From Bryobacteraceae bacterium (lineage in GTDB: Bacteria; Acidobacteriota; Terriglobia; Bryobacterales; Bryobacteraceae), in NCBI GenBank assembly GCA_030036985.1, contig JASHSD010000275.1:1-5278 (forward strand): DNA of 5,278 nt, in the 5' to 3' direction. Numbering within the stretch: position 1 is the first letter of the stretch; each line of letters opens with the position of its first letter. The position numbers were made by a program, and so were the translations under genes. The notes beneath the pieces are model-generated. The model was not told the DNA's origin. It worked only from the letters and a program-made list of their open reading frames with translations, and did not search any database. This document shows positions 1-4,954 of this stretch, in pieces.

Positions 1-552
1 AAGCGAGGTGAGACGGTCGGGAGCGGGTGGGTGCGAAACGGCGGGGGCGAATTCCACGGGGCCGCCGAGGGTCTGAGCGAAACGCGGCTCTTTGGTTCCC
101 GGAGCCTGCGCCAGCTTCTGCACCAGCGCGCCTTCGGGGCGGTCGATCATTTTCTGCAAAACGGTTTCAGTTTCATCGAGGTCGGCGAATTCGTACATGC
201 GTTCCGCGCGGCCCTTGATTTCACCGACCGTCTGCGGACCGCGCAGCATCAGCACGCAGAGAATCGCGGTTTCTCTGCGCCCCAGATTGAGTTTTTCGGT
301 GAAGCGCTGGGCGAATTTGGTAACGCGGCTGCCTCCGGTGATGGCGGCGGCGAAGCCGCGCGGGCGCAGGTCTTCGATCGCGGCGTACACGTCGTCATCC
401 GTATATTCGGTGACGGGCCAGCGGTTGGTTTTCTGATTACACCCCGCGACGAGGGCGTTGAGCGACATCGGATAATACTCCGGCGTCGTGGTTTCTTTTT
501 CGATCAGCACGCCGAGTACGCGCAATTCGGCGGGATTCAGCGGATTATCCAT
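1..552 (-). CDS. YceH-like DUF480 (UPF0502) protein, C-terminus cut by window edge
   Basis: The minus-strand frame opens at ATG 552-550 and stays open to base 1, giving 184 residues without a stop. It begins MDNPLNPAELRVLGVLIEKE and aligns by eye with E. coli YceH. Shared signatures are TTPEYYPMSLNAL (22-34), CNQKTNR (38-44), RVTKF (76-80), LRGPQTVGE (103-111) and RMYEF (118-122). Members of this family fold as paired winged-helix domains, but their biochemical role is not established. E. coli YceH is about 215 residues, so only the last part should be missing. Residues 163 onward are Pro/Ala-rich and look like a linker. The start codon lies inside the end of obgE (8-bp overlap) and no good Shine-Dalgarno is visible, which suggests translational coupling. 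Family assignment is firm; function is unknown. Confidence 0.9.
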   Translation of the reverse strand, partial: MDNPLNPAELRVLGVLIEKETTTPEYYPMSLNALVAGCNQKTNRWPVTEYTDDDVYAAIEDLRPRGFAAAITGGSRVTKFAQRFTEKLNLGRRETAILCVLMLRGPQTVGEIKGRAERMYEFADLDETETVLQKMIDRPEGALVQKLAQAPGTKEPRFAQTLGGPVEFAPAVSHPPAPDRLTSL

Positions 553-1552
553 TCGTTTGTCTGGTCAGCACCCTTTCGGCCAGGGCGAATTTCAGGGCTT
601 CGACGCCTTGCCCGGTGACGCTGGAAATCTCAAAAAACGGCAGGTTGTGGTCCGCCGCGAGTTCGCGCAGTTCCGCGACTTTCGCGAGGTCCTGCGCCGC
701 GTCCATCTTGCTCGCCACGACCAGCATCGGCCGGCGCGCGAGGTCTTCGTCGAAGCTTTGCAATTCAACCATCAGGGTATCGAAGTCGTGAATCGGATCG
801 CGTCCGGTCTCCGACATGTCCACCAGATGCACCAGCACTTTGGTGCGCTCGATGTGCCTCAGGAACTGAATGCCGAGGCCGCGGCCTTCGTGCGCGCCCT
901 CGACGATGCCCGGAATATCGGCTACGACGAAGCTGCGGAAATCCGGCAGATGCACGACGCCGAGATTCGGCTCCAGCGTGGTGAACGGATAATCGGCGAT
1001 CTTCGGGCGCGCGGCTGAAATGCGCGAGATGAGAGTGGATTTGCCGGCGTTCGGATAGCCCACCAGGCCGACATCGGCCAGGAGTTTCAACTTCAGCTGC
1101 AGCCGTTTGAACTCGCCCGGTTTACCTTCCTCATGCTCGGTGGGCGTCTGGTGCGTGGCGGTGGCGAAACGGGCGTTGCCGCGTCCGCCGCGTCCGCCGC
1201 GCGCGGCGATCCAAGTCTGGCCGTCGGCGACGAAATCGCAGAGCTGCTCTCCGGTTTCATCGTCGAAGACCGTGGTTCCGATGGGGACCTGCACGGTCAG
1301 GTTTTCGCCGTCGTGCCCGGTGCGGTTGCTGCCTTCGCCGTGGCGTCCGCGCTGCGCGGTGTATTCGGGATTGAAACGGAAATGGAGAAGCGTGTCGCGG
1401 TGTTTGGTGGCGGCCATGACGATGTCGCCGCCGCGCCCGCCGTCGCCGCCGCTCGGGCCGCCGTGGGGGACGTACTTCTCGCGCCGGAAGGCGAGACATC
1501 CGTTGCCGCCGTCGCCCGCTTTGATGGTGATTCTTACTTCGTCGACGAGCAT
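545..1552 (-). CDS. obgE: Obg family GTPase (ribosome assembly)
   Basis: This 335-residue protein is an Obg/CgtA GTPase, a 50S-associated assembly factor linked to stress and growth control in studied bacteria. The Gly-rich Obg fold covers about residues 1-158, with MLVDEVRITIKAGDGGNG at the start and GGPSGGDGGRGGD at 31-43. The G domain follows: P-loop GYPNAGKS (165-172), switch I YPFTTLEPNLG (188-198) and DIPG (212-215). G4 reads SKMD (281-284) in place of NKxD, and G5 is near ISSVTG (309-314). The protein ends soon after the G domain, so the C-terminal OCT domain found in some Obg proteins is absent. The frame extends 61 codons further upstream, but that stretch is low-complexity shadow over rpmA; the chosen ATG matches the conserved Obg N-terminus. 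The gene lies 58 bp after rpmA, with a terminator-like hairpin between them. Confidence 0.97.
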   Translation of the reverse strand: MLVDEVRITIKAGDGGNGCLAFRREKYVPHGGPSGGDGGRGGDIVMAATKHRDTLLHFRFNPEYTAQRGRHGEGSNRTGHDGENLTVQVPIGTTVFDDETGEQLCDFVADGQTWIAARGGRGGRGNARFATATHQTPTEHEEGKPGEFKRLQLKLKLLADVGLVGYPNAGKSTLISRISAARPKIADYPFTTLEPNLGVVHLPDFRSFVVADIPGIVEGAHEGRGLGIQFLRHIERTKVLVHLVDMSETGRDPIHDFDTLMVELQSFDEDLARRPMLVVASKMDAAQDLAKVAELRELAADHNLPFFEISSVTGQGVEALKFALAERVLTRQTNG

Positions 1553-1577
1553 AAAAAAGGCCGCGCGCAGGCGGCCT
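1553..1577 (-). terminator. Terminator-like hairpin between rpmA and obgE
   Basis: On the minus strand AGGCCGC (1577-1571) pairs perfectly with GCGGCCT (1564-1558) around a 6-base loop. A T run follows (1558-1553, the first T being in the stem). The hairpin starts 33 bases after the rpmA stop, and the T run is directly followed by the obgE ATG. It has the form of an intrinsic terminator or attenuator. It also occupies the place where the obgE Shine-Dalgarno should be. Whether it terminates transcription, attenuates, or controls obgE translation is inference. Confidence 0.65.
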
Positions 1578-1610
1578 GACCGTTCGGTTGCGGGTGAGAG
1601 CGATAGCCGA

Positions 1611-1883
1611 TTACTGCGCGGCTTCGGCGGGAGCGGTTCGGATGGTGACGAACTTGCCCATGCGGCCGCGGTCGCGGAACTCGACGACGCCGGTGACCGT
1701 GGCGAAGAGCGTGTCGTCCTTGCCCCAGCCGACATTCTCGCCGGGTTTGATGCGGGTGCCGCGCTGGCGCACGATGATGGAGCCGCCTGGGACCAGCTGA
1801 CCGCCGAAGACCTTGACGCCGAGGCGCTGCGCGTTGGAATCGCGCCCGTTCTTGGAACTGCCTAAACCTTTTTTGTGTGCCAT
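1611..1883 (-). CDS. rpmA: 50S ribosomal protein L27
   Basis: This 90-residue protein begins MAHKKGLGSSKNGRDSNAQR and carries the L27 signature GSIIVRQRG (34-42), followed by GTRIKPGENVGWGKDDTLFA. L27 lies near the peptidyl-transferase centre, where its N-terminal tail reaches towards the tRNA acceptor ends. Here the tail starts directly at MAHKKG. There is no N-terminal extension of the kind that the Prp protease removes in Firmicutes. Length is normal for the family. The start is 16 bp after the rplU stop, with a modest GGGA element upstream, so the two genes are almost certainly co-transcribed. The C-terminal APAEAAQ is a variable tail. Confidence 0.98.
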   Translation of the reverse strand: MAHKKGLGSSKNGRDSNAQRLGVKVFGGQLVPGGSIIVRQRGTRIKPGENVGWGKDDTLFATVTGVVEFRDRGRMGKFVTIRTAPAEAAQ

Positions 1884-1899
1884 GAATGAAATCCCGCGC

Positions 1900-2226
1900 T
1901 CAGGCTTCGGCGGCTTCGGAGACGATGTCGCGGATGCGAACCTCGGTGTAGCCTTGCCGGTGGCCCTGTGTGCGCTTGTATTGCTTTTTGCGTTTGAACT
2001 TGAAGACCAGAATCTTTTCGGCGCGGTTGTGCGCCGCGATGGTGGCGTTGACGCGGACGCCGCCGGCTTTCTCGCCGGTGAGGAGATCGCCGCCGTCCGG
2101 GAACAGCGCCAGTACCTTGCCGAGCGCGACTTCCGCGCCGACTTCGGCGGTGAGTTTGGGAACGCGGATCACATCGCCGGGAGCGACGCGAAACTGCTTT
2201 CCGCCGGTTTCGATGATTGCATGCAT
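1900..2226 (-). CDS. rplU: 50S ribosomal protein L21
   Basis: This 108-residue protein starts MHAIIETGGKQFRVAPGD, the L21 N-terminus, and has the family's basic signature in FKFKRKKQYKRTQGHRQGYTEVRI (about 75-98). L21 binds 23S rRNA in the large subunit. The frame stays open 18 codons further upstream (MPEARKCAPRR...), but those residues do not resemble L21. The ATG at 2226-2224 fits family length (about 100 residues) and has AGAGG (2242-2238) 11 bases upstream. The C-terminal SEAAEA is a short variable tail. It is the first gene of the rplU-rpmA-obgE unit; the leader holds a hairpin and an AT-rich promoter candidate. Confidence 0.98.
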   Translation of the reverse strand: MHAIIETGGKQFRVAPGDVIRVPKLTAEVGAEVALGKVLALFPDGGDLLTGEKAGGVRVNATIAAHNRAEKILVFKFKRKKQYKRTQGHRQGYTEVRIRDIVSEAAEA

Positions 2227-2251
2227 TGGGAATTGAACCTCTTCGGGCCTG

Positions 2252-2275
2252 CGAGGCGCACACTTCCGCGCCTCG
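2252..2275 (-). promoter_or_regulatory. Hairpin in the rplU leader
   Basis: CGAGGCGC (2252-2259) and GCGCCTCG (2268-2275) form a perfect 8-bp inverted repeat around an 8-base loop. It sits between the AT-rich promoter candidate and the rplU ribosome-binding site, ending about 10 bases before AGAGG. It has no T run, so it is not an ordinary terminator. L21 leader RNAs are known in other bacteria, mainly Firmicutes; whether this one is regulatory is inference. Confidence 0.45.
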
Positions 2276-2292
2276 GGCAAACAGCCGAAATC

Positions 2293-2325
2293 ACTATATT
2301 AATATAAACGGCTCGGTCGGCACAA
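2293..2325 (-). promoter_or_regulatory. Candidate promoter of the rplU operon
   Basis: The only AT-rich island upstream of rplU is the perfect 12-bp palindrome TATATTAATATA (2295-2306). On the minus strand it offers -10-like hexamers TATATT (2306-2301) and TATAGT (2298-2293), each matching five of six consensus positions. TTGTGC (2325-2320) is a possible -35, but its spacing to these is 13 and 21 bases, so the -35 call is weak. The location, about 70-80 bases before the rplU ATG, is reasonable. Confidence 0.45.
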
Positions 2326-2386
2326 CCCCGGGTGGCGGGAGCGATTGTGCTATTCGCGAAAACGAACTCCCACGGCTCCGGAGGGC

Positions 2387-2402
2387 GTTCGAAAATTCGA
2401 AC
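2387..2402. repeat. 16-bp palindrome GTTCGAA-AA-TTCGAAC
   Basis: A perfect 7-bp inverted repeat with a 2-base centre lies in the spacer between divergent rplU and hicB. A similar TTCGCGAA palindrome lies about 30 bases to its left (2353-2360). It could be an operator, or a chance palindrome inside the decayed hicA coding sequence. The arm orientation does not match the known GAAC-N4-GTTC LexA box. Confidence 0.35.
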
Positions 2403-2462
2403 CCATTTTTGGTGTGAGCGCTGGATTGCACGGGTGATTTGAGGTGTAGGGGGAGGCTGTAT

Positions 2463-2540
2463 GGCGGTCGCCGGACATCGTCGATGGATCTTGACCCGAA
2501 CTGAAGGTCTATTCTGAAGCAAGCGGGGTTGACCAAATGA
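2463..2540 (+). pseudogene. Decayed hicA toxin gene (C-terminal remnant)
   Basis: In one frame the bases just before hicB read GGRRTSSMDLDPN*RSILKQAGLTK*. HicA toxins typically end in a pattern like GRRTVVP-H--DLDPGTLRSILKQAGL, so the match covers GRRT, DLDP and RSILKQAGL. The terminal TGA (2538-2540) overlaps the hicB ATG (2537-2539) as ATGA, the usual hicA-hicB junction. An in-frame TGA at 2502-2504 falls where GTL is expected. Upstream in the same frame, ELPRLRRAFENSNPFLV (from 2364), ended by TGA 2415-2417, loosely resembles a HicA N-terminus (LPRL...RAFE). The GSH motif containing the catalytic histidine of HicA is not recognisable. HicA is an mRNA interferase; this copy cannot make an intact one. 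The C-terminal match is convincing; the upstream part is tentative. Confidence 0.6.
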
Positions 2541-2749
2541 GCAAGTATGTTGCGCTGATTGAGAAAACGGGCACGGGCTGCAGCGCTCACGTTCCGGATC
2601 TTCCGGGGTGTATCGCAGCCGCCGAGACCTATCGGGAAACCGTGAGTCTGATCCACGAAGCCATCGAATTCCACATCGAAGGAATGCTTCTGCATGGCGA
2701 GCATGTGCCGGAACCGACGACTCTCGCGGAAATGGTTGAGGTTGGTTAA
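2537..2749 (+). CDS. HicB-family antitoxin (orphan, short)
   Basis: This 70-residue protein starts MSKYVALIEKTGTGCSAHVPDLPGC and carries the HicB core: VPDLPGC (19-25), then a helix EAIEFHIEGM (41-50) and the closing HVPEPTTLAEMVEV. HicB proteins have a degraded RNase H-like fold that binds and blocks the HicA mRNA interferase. There is no C-terminal ribbon-helix-helix or HTH domain, so this short form probably cannot bind DNA by itself. GCGGGG (2523-2528), 8 bases before the ATG, can serve as ribosome-binding site. The preceding sequence looks like a decayed hicA and no intact hicA lies in the window. It may be a relic, an antitoxin against a HicA elsewhere, or a co-opted small protein. Family is confident; present role is unknown. 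Confidence 0.88.
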   Translation: MSKYVALIEKTGTGCSAHVPDLPGCIAAAETYRETVSLIHEAIEFHIEGMLLHGEHVPEPTTLAEMVEVG

Positions 2750-2804
2750 TTAATTAGAATGCCGCAGACACAGGCTCTCCGGAGCCCGGGCCAGGCGGAT
2801 TACC

Positions 2805-3548
2805 ATGCCAATCCGCCGCAGGTTACCAACCTGCCCTACACGGTTTCCGATTCTGGCAATAGGCCGCTCCGGCCCGGATGGGGATGCTACCGTATTTCTG
2901 CTGAACCTTTTCCTTCAAACAGGGAGACCGGCCCGGTCACGAAGTTTCGCCGCGATATTCCGCCACTTTGGGGCGCTCGGACTGTTCTCTCTGGCGGTTC
3001 TGGACAGTTCGCCGCTGCCGACTCTCAGCGGACCCGACATTCTGATCGCCATTCTCGCGGCGACGCACCGGTATCCGTGGTACGAAGATGTGATCGGGGC
3101 CACGGCCGGATCGGTGCTCGGCGCTTTTCTGACCTTCCGTCTCGCGCGCGGGGCCGGATCGGCTTATCTGCACAGCCGCTTCGGGAAAGGAAGGACAGCC
3201 GCGCCGCTGCGGCTTTTCGCCAGACACGGAACGGGAATTCTGGCGGCTTCCACCGCCATTCCTTTTCCGTTCCCGACCAGCATGTTTTTCGCCGCGGCCG
3301 GCGCTTCCGATTACCGTCTCAACCGGTTCCTGACGCTTGTCACGATCTGCCGCGCGATCCGCTATACCGCCATCGCGGTCGTTGGCGAATTTTACGGCCG
3401 TCCTTTTATCCGCGTGCTTCGTCATCCCATGCAGTATTGGGGTTGGTTCGCGCTGCTGATTGGGGCGGTTGCGGTCCTGATCGCGGCGGGAGTTCTGGTG
3501 CACAGGAGGGCAGGTGGCGTCGTCGCGCCTTCCCGCCGTCCCACTTAA
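2805..3548 (+). CDS. VTT/DedA-family (YqaA-like) membrane protein
   Basis: This 247-residue protein resembles VTT-domain (DedA/SNARE-associated) proteins, several of which act as lipid scramblases or transporters. The family-like part runs from FGALGLFSLAVLDSSPLPTLSGPD (55-78) through GATAGSVLGAFLTFRLARGAG (98-118), then IPFPFPTSMFFAAAGASDY (152-170), CRAIRYTAIAVVGEFYGR (182-199). A strong final membrane helix lies at about 213-233. Hydrophobic segments are near 56-68, 77-88, 94-114, 143-167 and 173-197. The start ATG has AGGCGG (2793-2798) six bases upstream. The first 45 or so residues are basic and unlike the family, and I see no other ATG before the domain, so a non-ATG internal start is possible. 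Substrate is unknown. Two other long frames over this region are shadows. Confidence 0.8.
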   Translation: MPIRRRLPTCPTRFPILAIGRSGPDGDATVFLLNLFLQTGRPARSRSFAAIFRHFGALGLFSLAVLDSSPLPTLSGPDILIAILAATHRYPWYEDVIGATAGSVLGAFLTFRLARGAGSAYLHSRFGKGRTAAPLRLFARHGTGILAASTAIPFPFPTSMFFAAAGASDYRLNRFLTLVTICRAIRYTAIAVVGEFYGRPFIRVLRHPMQYWGWFALLIGAVAVLIAAGVLVHRRAGGVVAPSRRPT

Positions 3549-3560
3549 TGCTTTACGGTA

Positions 3561-3645
3561 AGGCAAGCGCCGAGATGAGCCTCGGCGCGGCAAGCACGAG
3601 TGCCTGCGCCACGATGACAGTCGGCATCCAGTAAGTGTGGCGCCC
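3561..3645. repeat. Hairpin-rich intergenic element, possible dispersed repeat
   Basis: Just after the VTT gene, GCGCCGAG (3567-3574) and CTCGGCGC (3581-3588) form a perfect 8-bp stem with a 6-base loop, flanked by two GGCAAGC copies (3562-3568 and 3589-3595). A second, longer-range inverted repeat pairs GCGCCAC (3607-3613) with GTGGCGC (3638-3644). The minus-strand translation contains WRRHSCLPRRGSSRR, a phrase I associate with spurious ORFs over dispersed repeats in Acidobacteria and Verrucomicrobia. The structure is visible here; the repeat identity is recollection, not a search. Confidence 0.4.
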
Positions 3646-3667
3646 AAAAACGCGACTGAAGTCGCGT
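3646..3667 (-). terminator. Intrinsic terminator of the YdeI-like gene
   Basis: On the minus strand ACGCGAC and GTCGCGT form a 7-bp stem around a TTCA loop, ending in a run of five T (3650-3646, the first in the stem). It lies 22 bases downstream of the YdeI-like stop codon at 3690-3692. Position, orientation and T run make it a good Rho-independent terminator. Confidence 0.7.
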
Positions 3668-3689
3668 GTCCGGTTGGTGAGCAGAGCAC

Positions 3690-4256
3690 TCAATCTGTGC
3701 GCTCGTTGAAACCCCGGCCGCTCAGGATCATCGGGACACACTTCTCCGCCCGCGCTGCCCGCGTCTTCGCCTGCTTCGCGCCCGAGACATGAAAGATATA
3801 CGACTTCCTCCGTCCCGGCGTCAGGGCTTCGAACGCCGCCTTCAGCTCTGAAGCCGAATTCAGCCTTGCCTGCAGCTCCTCGGGAACCACATACTCCGAA
3901 GCCTTCCTGAGGGGAACCTTTTTCCCCGACTCCTCAACCTCGATGGCTTCGTAGACGTAACTCCTCAGGGTCGCGCGGAGCGCCGAAATTTCTTTGGGAG
4001 AGGTGAATTTAATCCAGCGGCCCGCCTGCACCTGTCCGATCTTTTGGAGAATGTGCCTCGGGTCCTTCAGCAAGGCGCCTTTGAAGAAAGAGAGCGCGCA
4101 GGCGTCCTTCAGCGGAACGATGATCGCCACGTTCTTCCTCCGGTAGGTGAAGCAGGGCTTGCCCCATTTCAACTCCTCGACCAGGTCGCAGTCCAGTACG
4201 ATCTTCCTCAGGTTTTCGGTTTCGTTCCGCCACTTTTTCGCGTAAGGCGCCTTCAT
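3690..4256 (-). CDS. YdeI-like protein (DUF1801 + OmdA-type domains)
   Basis: This 188-residue protein aligns by eye with Bacillus subtilis YdeI along its length. The N-terminal DUF1801-like part includes AKKWRNETENLRKIVLDC (6-23), EELKWGKPCFTYRRKNVAII (27-46) and CALSFFKGALLKDP (53-66). The C-terminal YdeI/OmpD-associated part includes VPEELQARL (124-132), FEALTPGRRKSYIFHVSGAKQAKTRAAR (142-169) and EKCVPMIL (171-178). The family has no settled biochemical role; some relatives have been linked to bacteriocin or stress tolerance. The ATG at 4256-4254 fits best: the frame continues 29 codons upstream, but those residues are not family-like. GGTGG upstream is only a weak ribosome-binding site. 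The N-terminus is a few residues shorter than in YdeI. The gene appears to be transcribed alone and ends at its own terminator. Confidence 0.88.
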   Translation of the reverse strand: MKAPYAKKWRNETENLRKIVLDCDLVEELKWGKPCFTYRRKNVAIIVPLKDACALSFFKGALLKDPRHILQKIGQVQAGRWIKFTSPKEISALRATLRSYVYEAIEVEESGKKVPLRKASEYVVPEELQARLNSASELKAAFEALTPGRRKSYIFHVSGAKQAKTRAARAEKCVPMILSGRGFNERTD

Positions 4257-4474
4257 CGTGCCACCCGTGCTGCATTCGCCTCGGTTTTCAAAGACAGTAT
4301 GCCACCGGGGCGGAGAAACGCGGAGGAGCCGGATCGTGCACAAGGGATTGTCTCAAAACGGTGCATAAGAAGCGGGGCGCAGGTTGATTCCCGACTCCAG
4401 CGCCAGCTCCCTCACTCACGGTCGCCGCTCAGTACGCATCCCATTTTCGAGGCCCACTTGTGTAGATTGGGCAC

Positions 4475-4915
4475 ATGGCGGTAAAACGGATGGACAACGT
4501 GGGAATCGTCGTCGATGACATCGGCGGGACGATTGATTTCTTTCGCGAACTCGGCCCCGAGCTCGAAGGGCGGGCCACGATCGAAGGAGAATGGGCCGGA
4601 CGCGTCACCGGACTGGGCGATCAGCGCGTCGAGATTGCCATGATGCGCACGCCGGACGGCCACGGACGGATCGAGCTTTCCCGTTTCCTCGCGCCGCCTG
4701 CCGTCGCGGATCACCGCAACGCCCCGGTGAACGCGCTTGGGTACCTCCGGGTGATGTTCGCCGTGGACGACATCGACGAGACGCTTGAAAGGCTTCGCAA
4801 GCACGGCGCGCAGCTCGCAGGCGAAGTAGTCCGGTATAAAGACGCATATCGGCTCTGCTATATCCGCGGGCCTGGAGGGCTTCTGATCGGACTCGCCGAG
4901 GAACTCAGCGGGTAA
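4475..4915 (+). CDS. VOC-superfamily (glyoxalase-fold) protein
   Basis: This 146-residue protein has two betaalpha-beta-beta-beta-type VOC modules: MDNVGIVVDDIGGTIDFFRELG (6-27) to TPDGHGRIELSRFLAPP (59-75), and GYLRVMFAVDDIDETLERLRKHG (89-111) to RGPGGLLIGLAEEL (131-144). The superfamily includes glyoxalase I, extradiol dioxygenases and antibiotic-binding proteins. Of the four usual metal-ligand positions I see N8, E67, R92 and G139 instead of H/E/H/E, so a canonical metal-dependent reaction is doubtful. The start at 4475 is kept because MAVKRMDNVGIVV looks like a complete N-terminus. A second ATG (M6, 4490) is possible, and no strong Shine-Dalgarno precedes either. The gene diverges from the YdeI-like gene. 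Fold is confident; ligand or reaction is unknown. Confidence 0.9.
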   Translation: MAVKRMDNVGIVVDDIGGTIDFFRELGPELEGRATIEGEWAGRVTGLGDQRVEIAMMRTPDGHGRIELSRFLAPPAVADHRNAPVNALGYLRVMFAVDDIDETLERLRKHGAQLAGEVVRYKDAYRLCYIRGPGGLLIGLAEELSG

Positions 4916-4928
4916 GTTTTGAGAATGC

Positions 4929-4954
4929 CGGCGGGCCTGTACACAGGCGCGCCG
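4929..4954 (+). terminator. GC-rich hairpin after the VOC gene, no T run
   Basis: CGGCG-G-GCCTG (4929-4939) pairs with CAGGC-G-CGCCG (4944-4954) around a TACA loop, giving ten base pairs interrupted by one G-G mismatch. It starts 13 bases after the VOC stop codon. No T run follows, so it may protect the mRNA 3' end or act with Rho rather than be a true intrinsic terminator. Confidence 0.4.

Noticed and set aside
31..618. 195-codon plus-strand frame opposite the YceH-like gene
   Set aside because: The antisense minus-strand frame matches YceH/DUF480 motif by motif, so this is a shadow.
1107..1865. 252-codon plus-strand frame opposite obgE and rpmA
   Set aside because: It is antisense to conserved Obg and L27 sequences; the translation is Pro/Ser/Arg-rich shadow.
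2747..2757. TTAATTAATTA palindrome after hicB
   Set aside because: Short AT-rich palindrome at the stop codon with no partner structure; likely incidental.
2773..2786. GGCTC-TCCG-GAGCC hairpin between hicB and the VTT gene
   Set aside because: Only five base pairs and no T run; too weak to call a terminator.
2759..3634. 291-codon plus-strand frame overlapping the VTT gene
   Set aside because: Its translation is Arg/Ser/Gly-rich with no hydrophobic segments or family resemblance; the overlapping frame has clear membrane-domain features. It is a high-GC shadow.
2937..3689. 250-codon minus-strand frame opposite the VTT gene
   Set aside because: Low-complexity basic translation antisense to a better-supported gene, with no recognisable domain.
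4383..4410. GGTTGATTCCCG, resembling a tRNA T-loop with a following GCGCCA
   Set aside because: The flanking bases do not form a T stem, and no acceptor, D or anticodon arm is found upstream.
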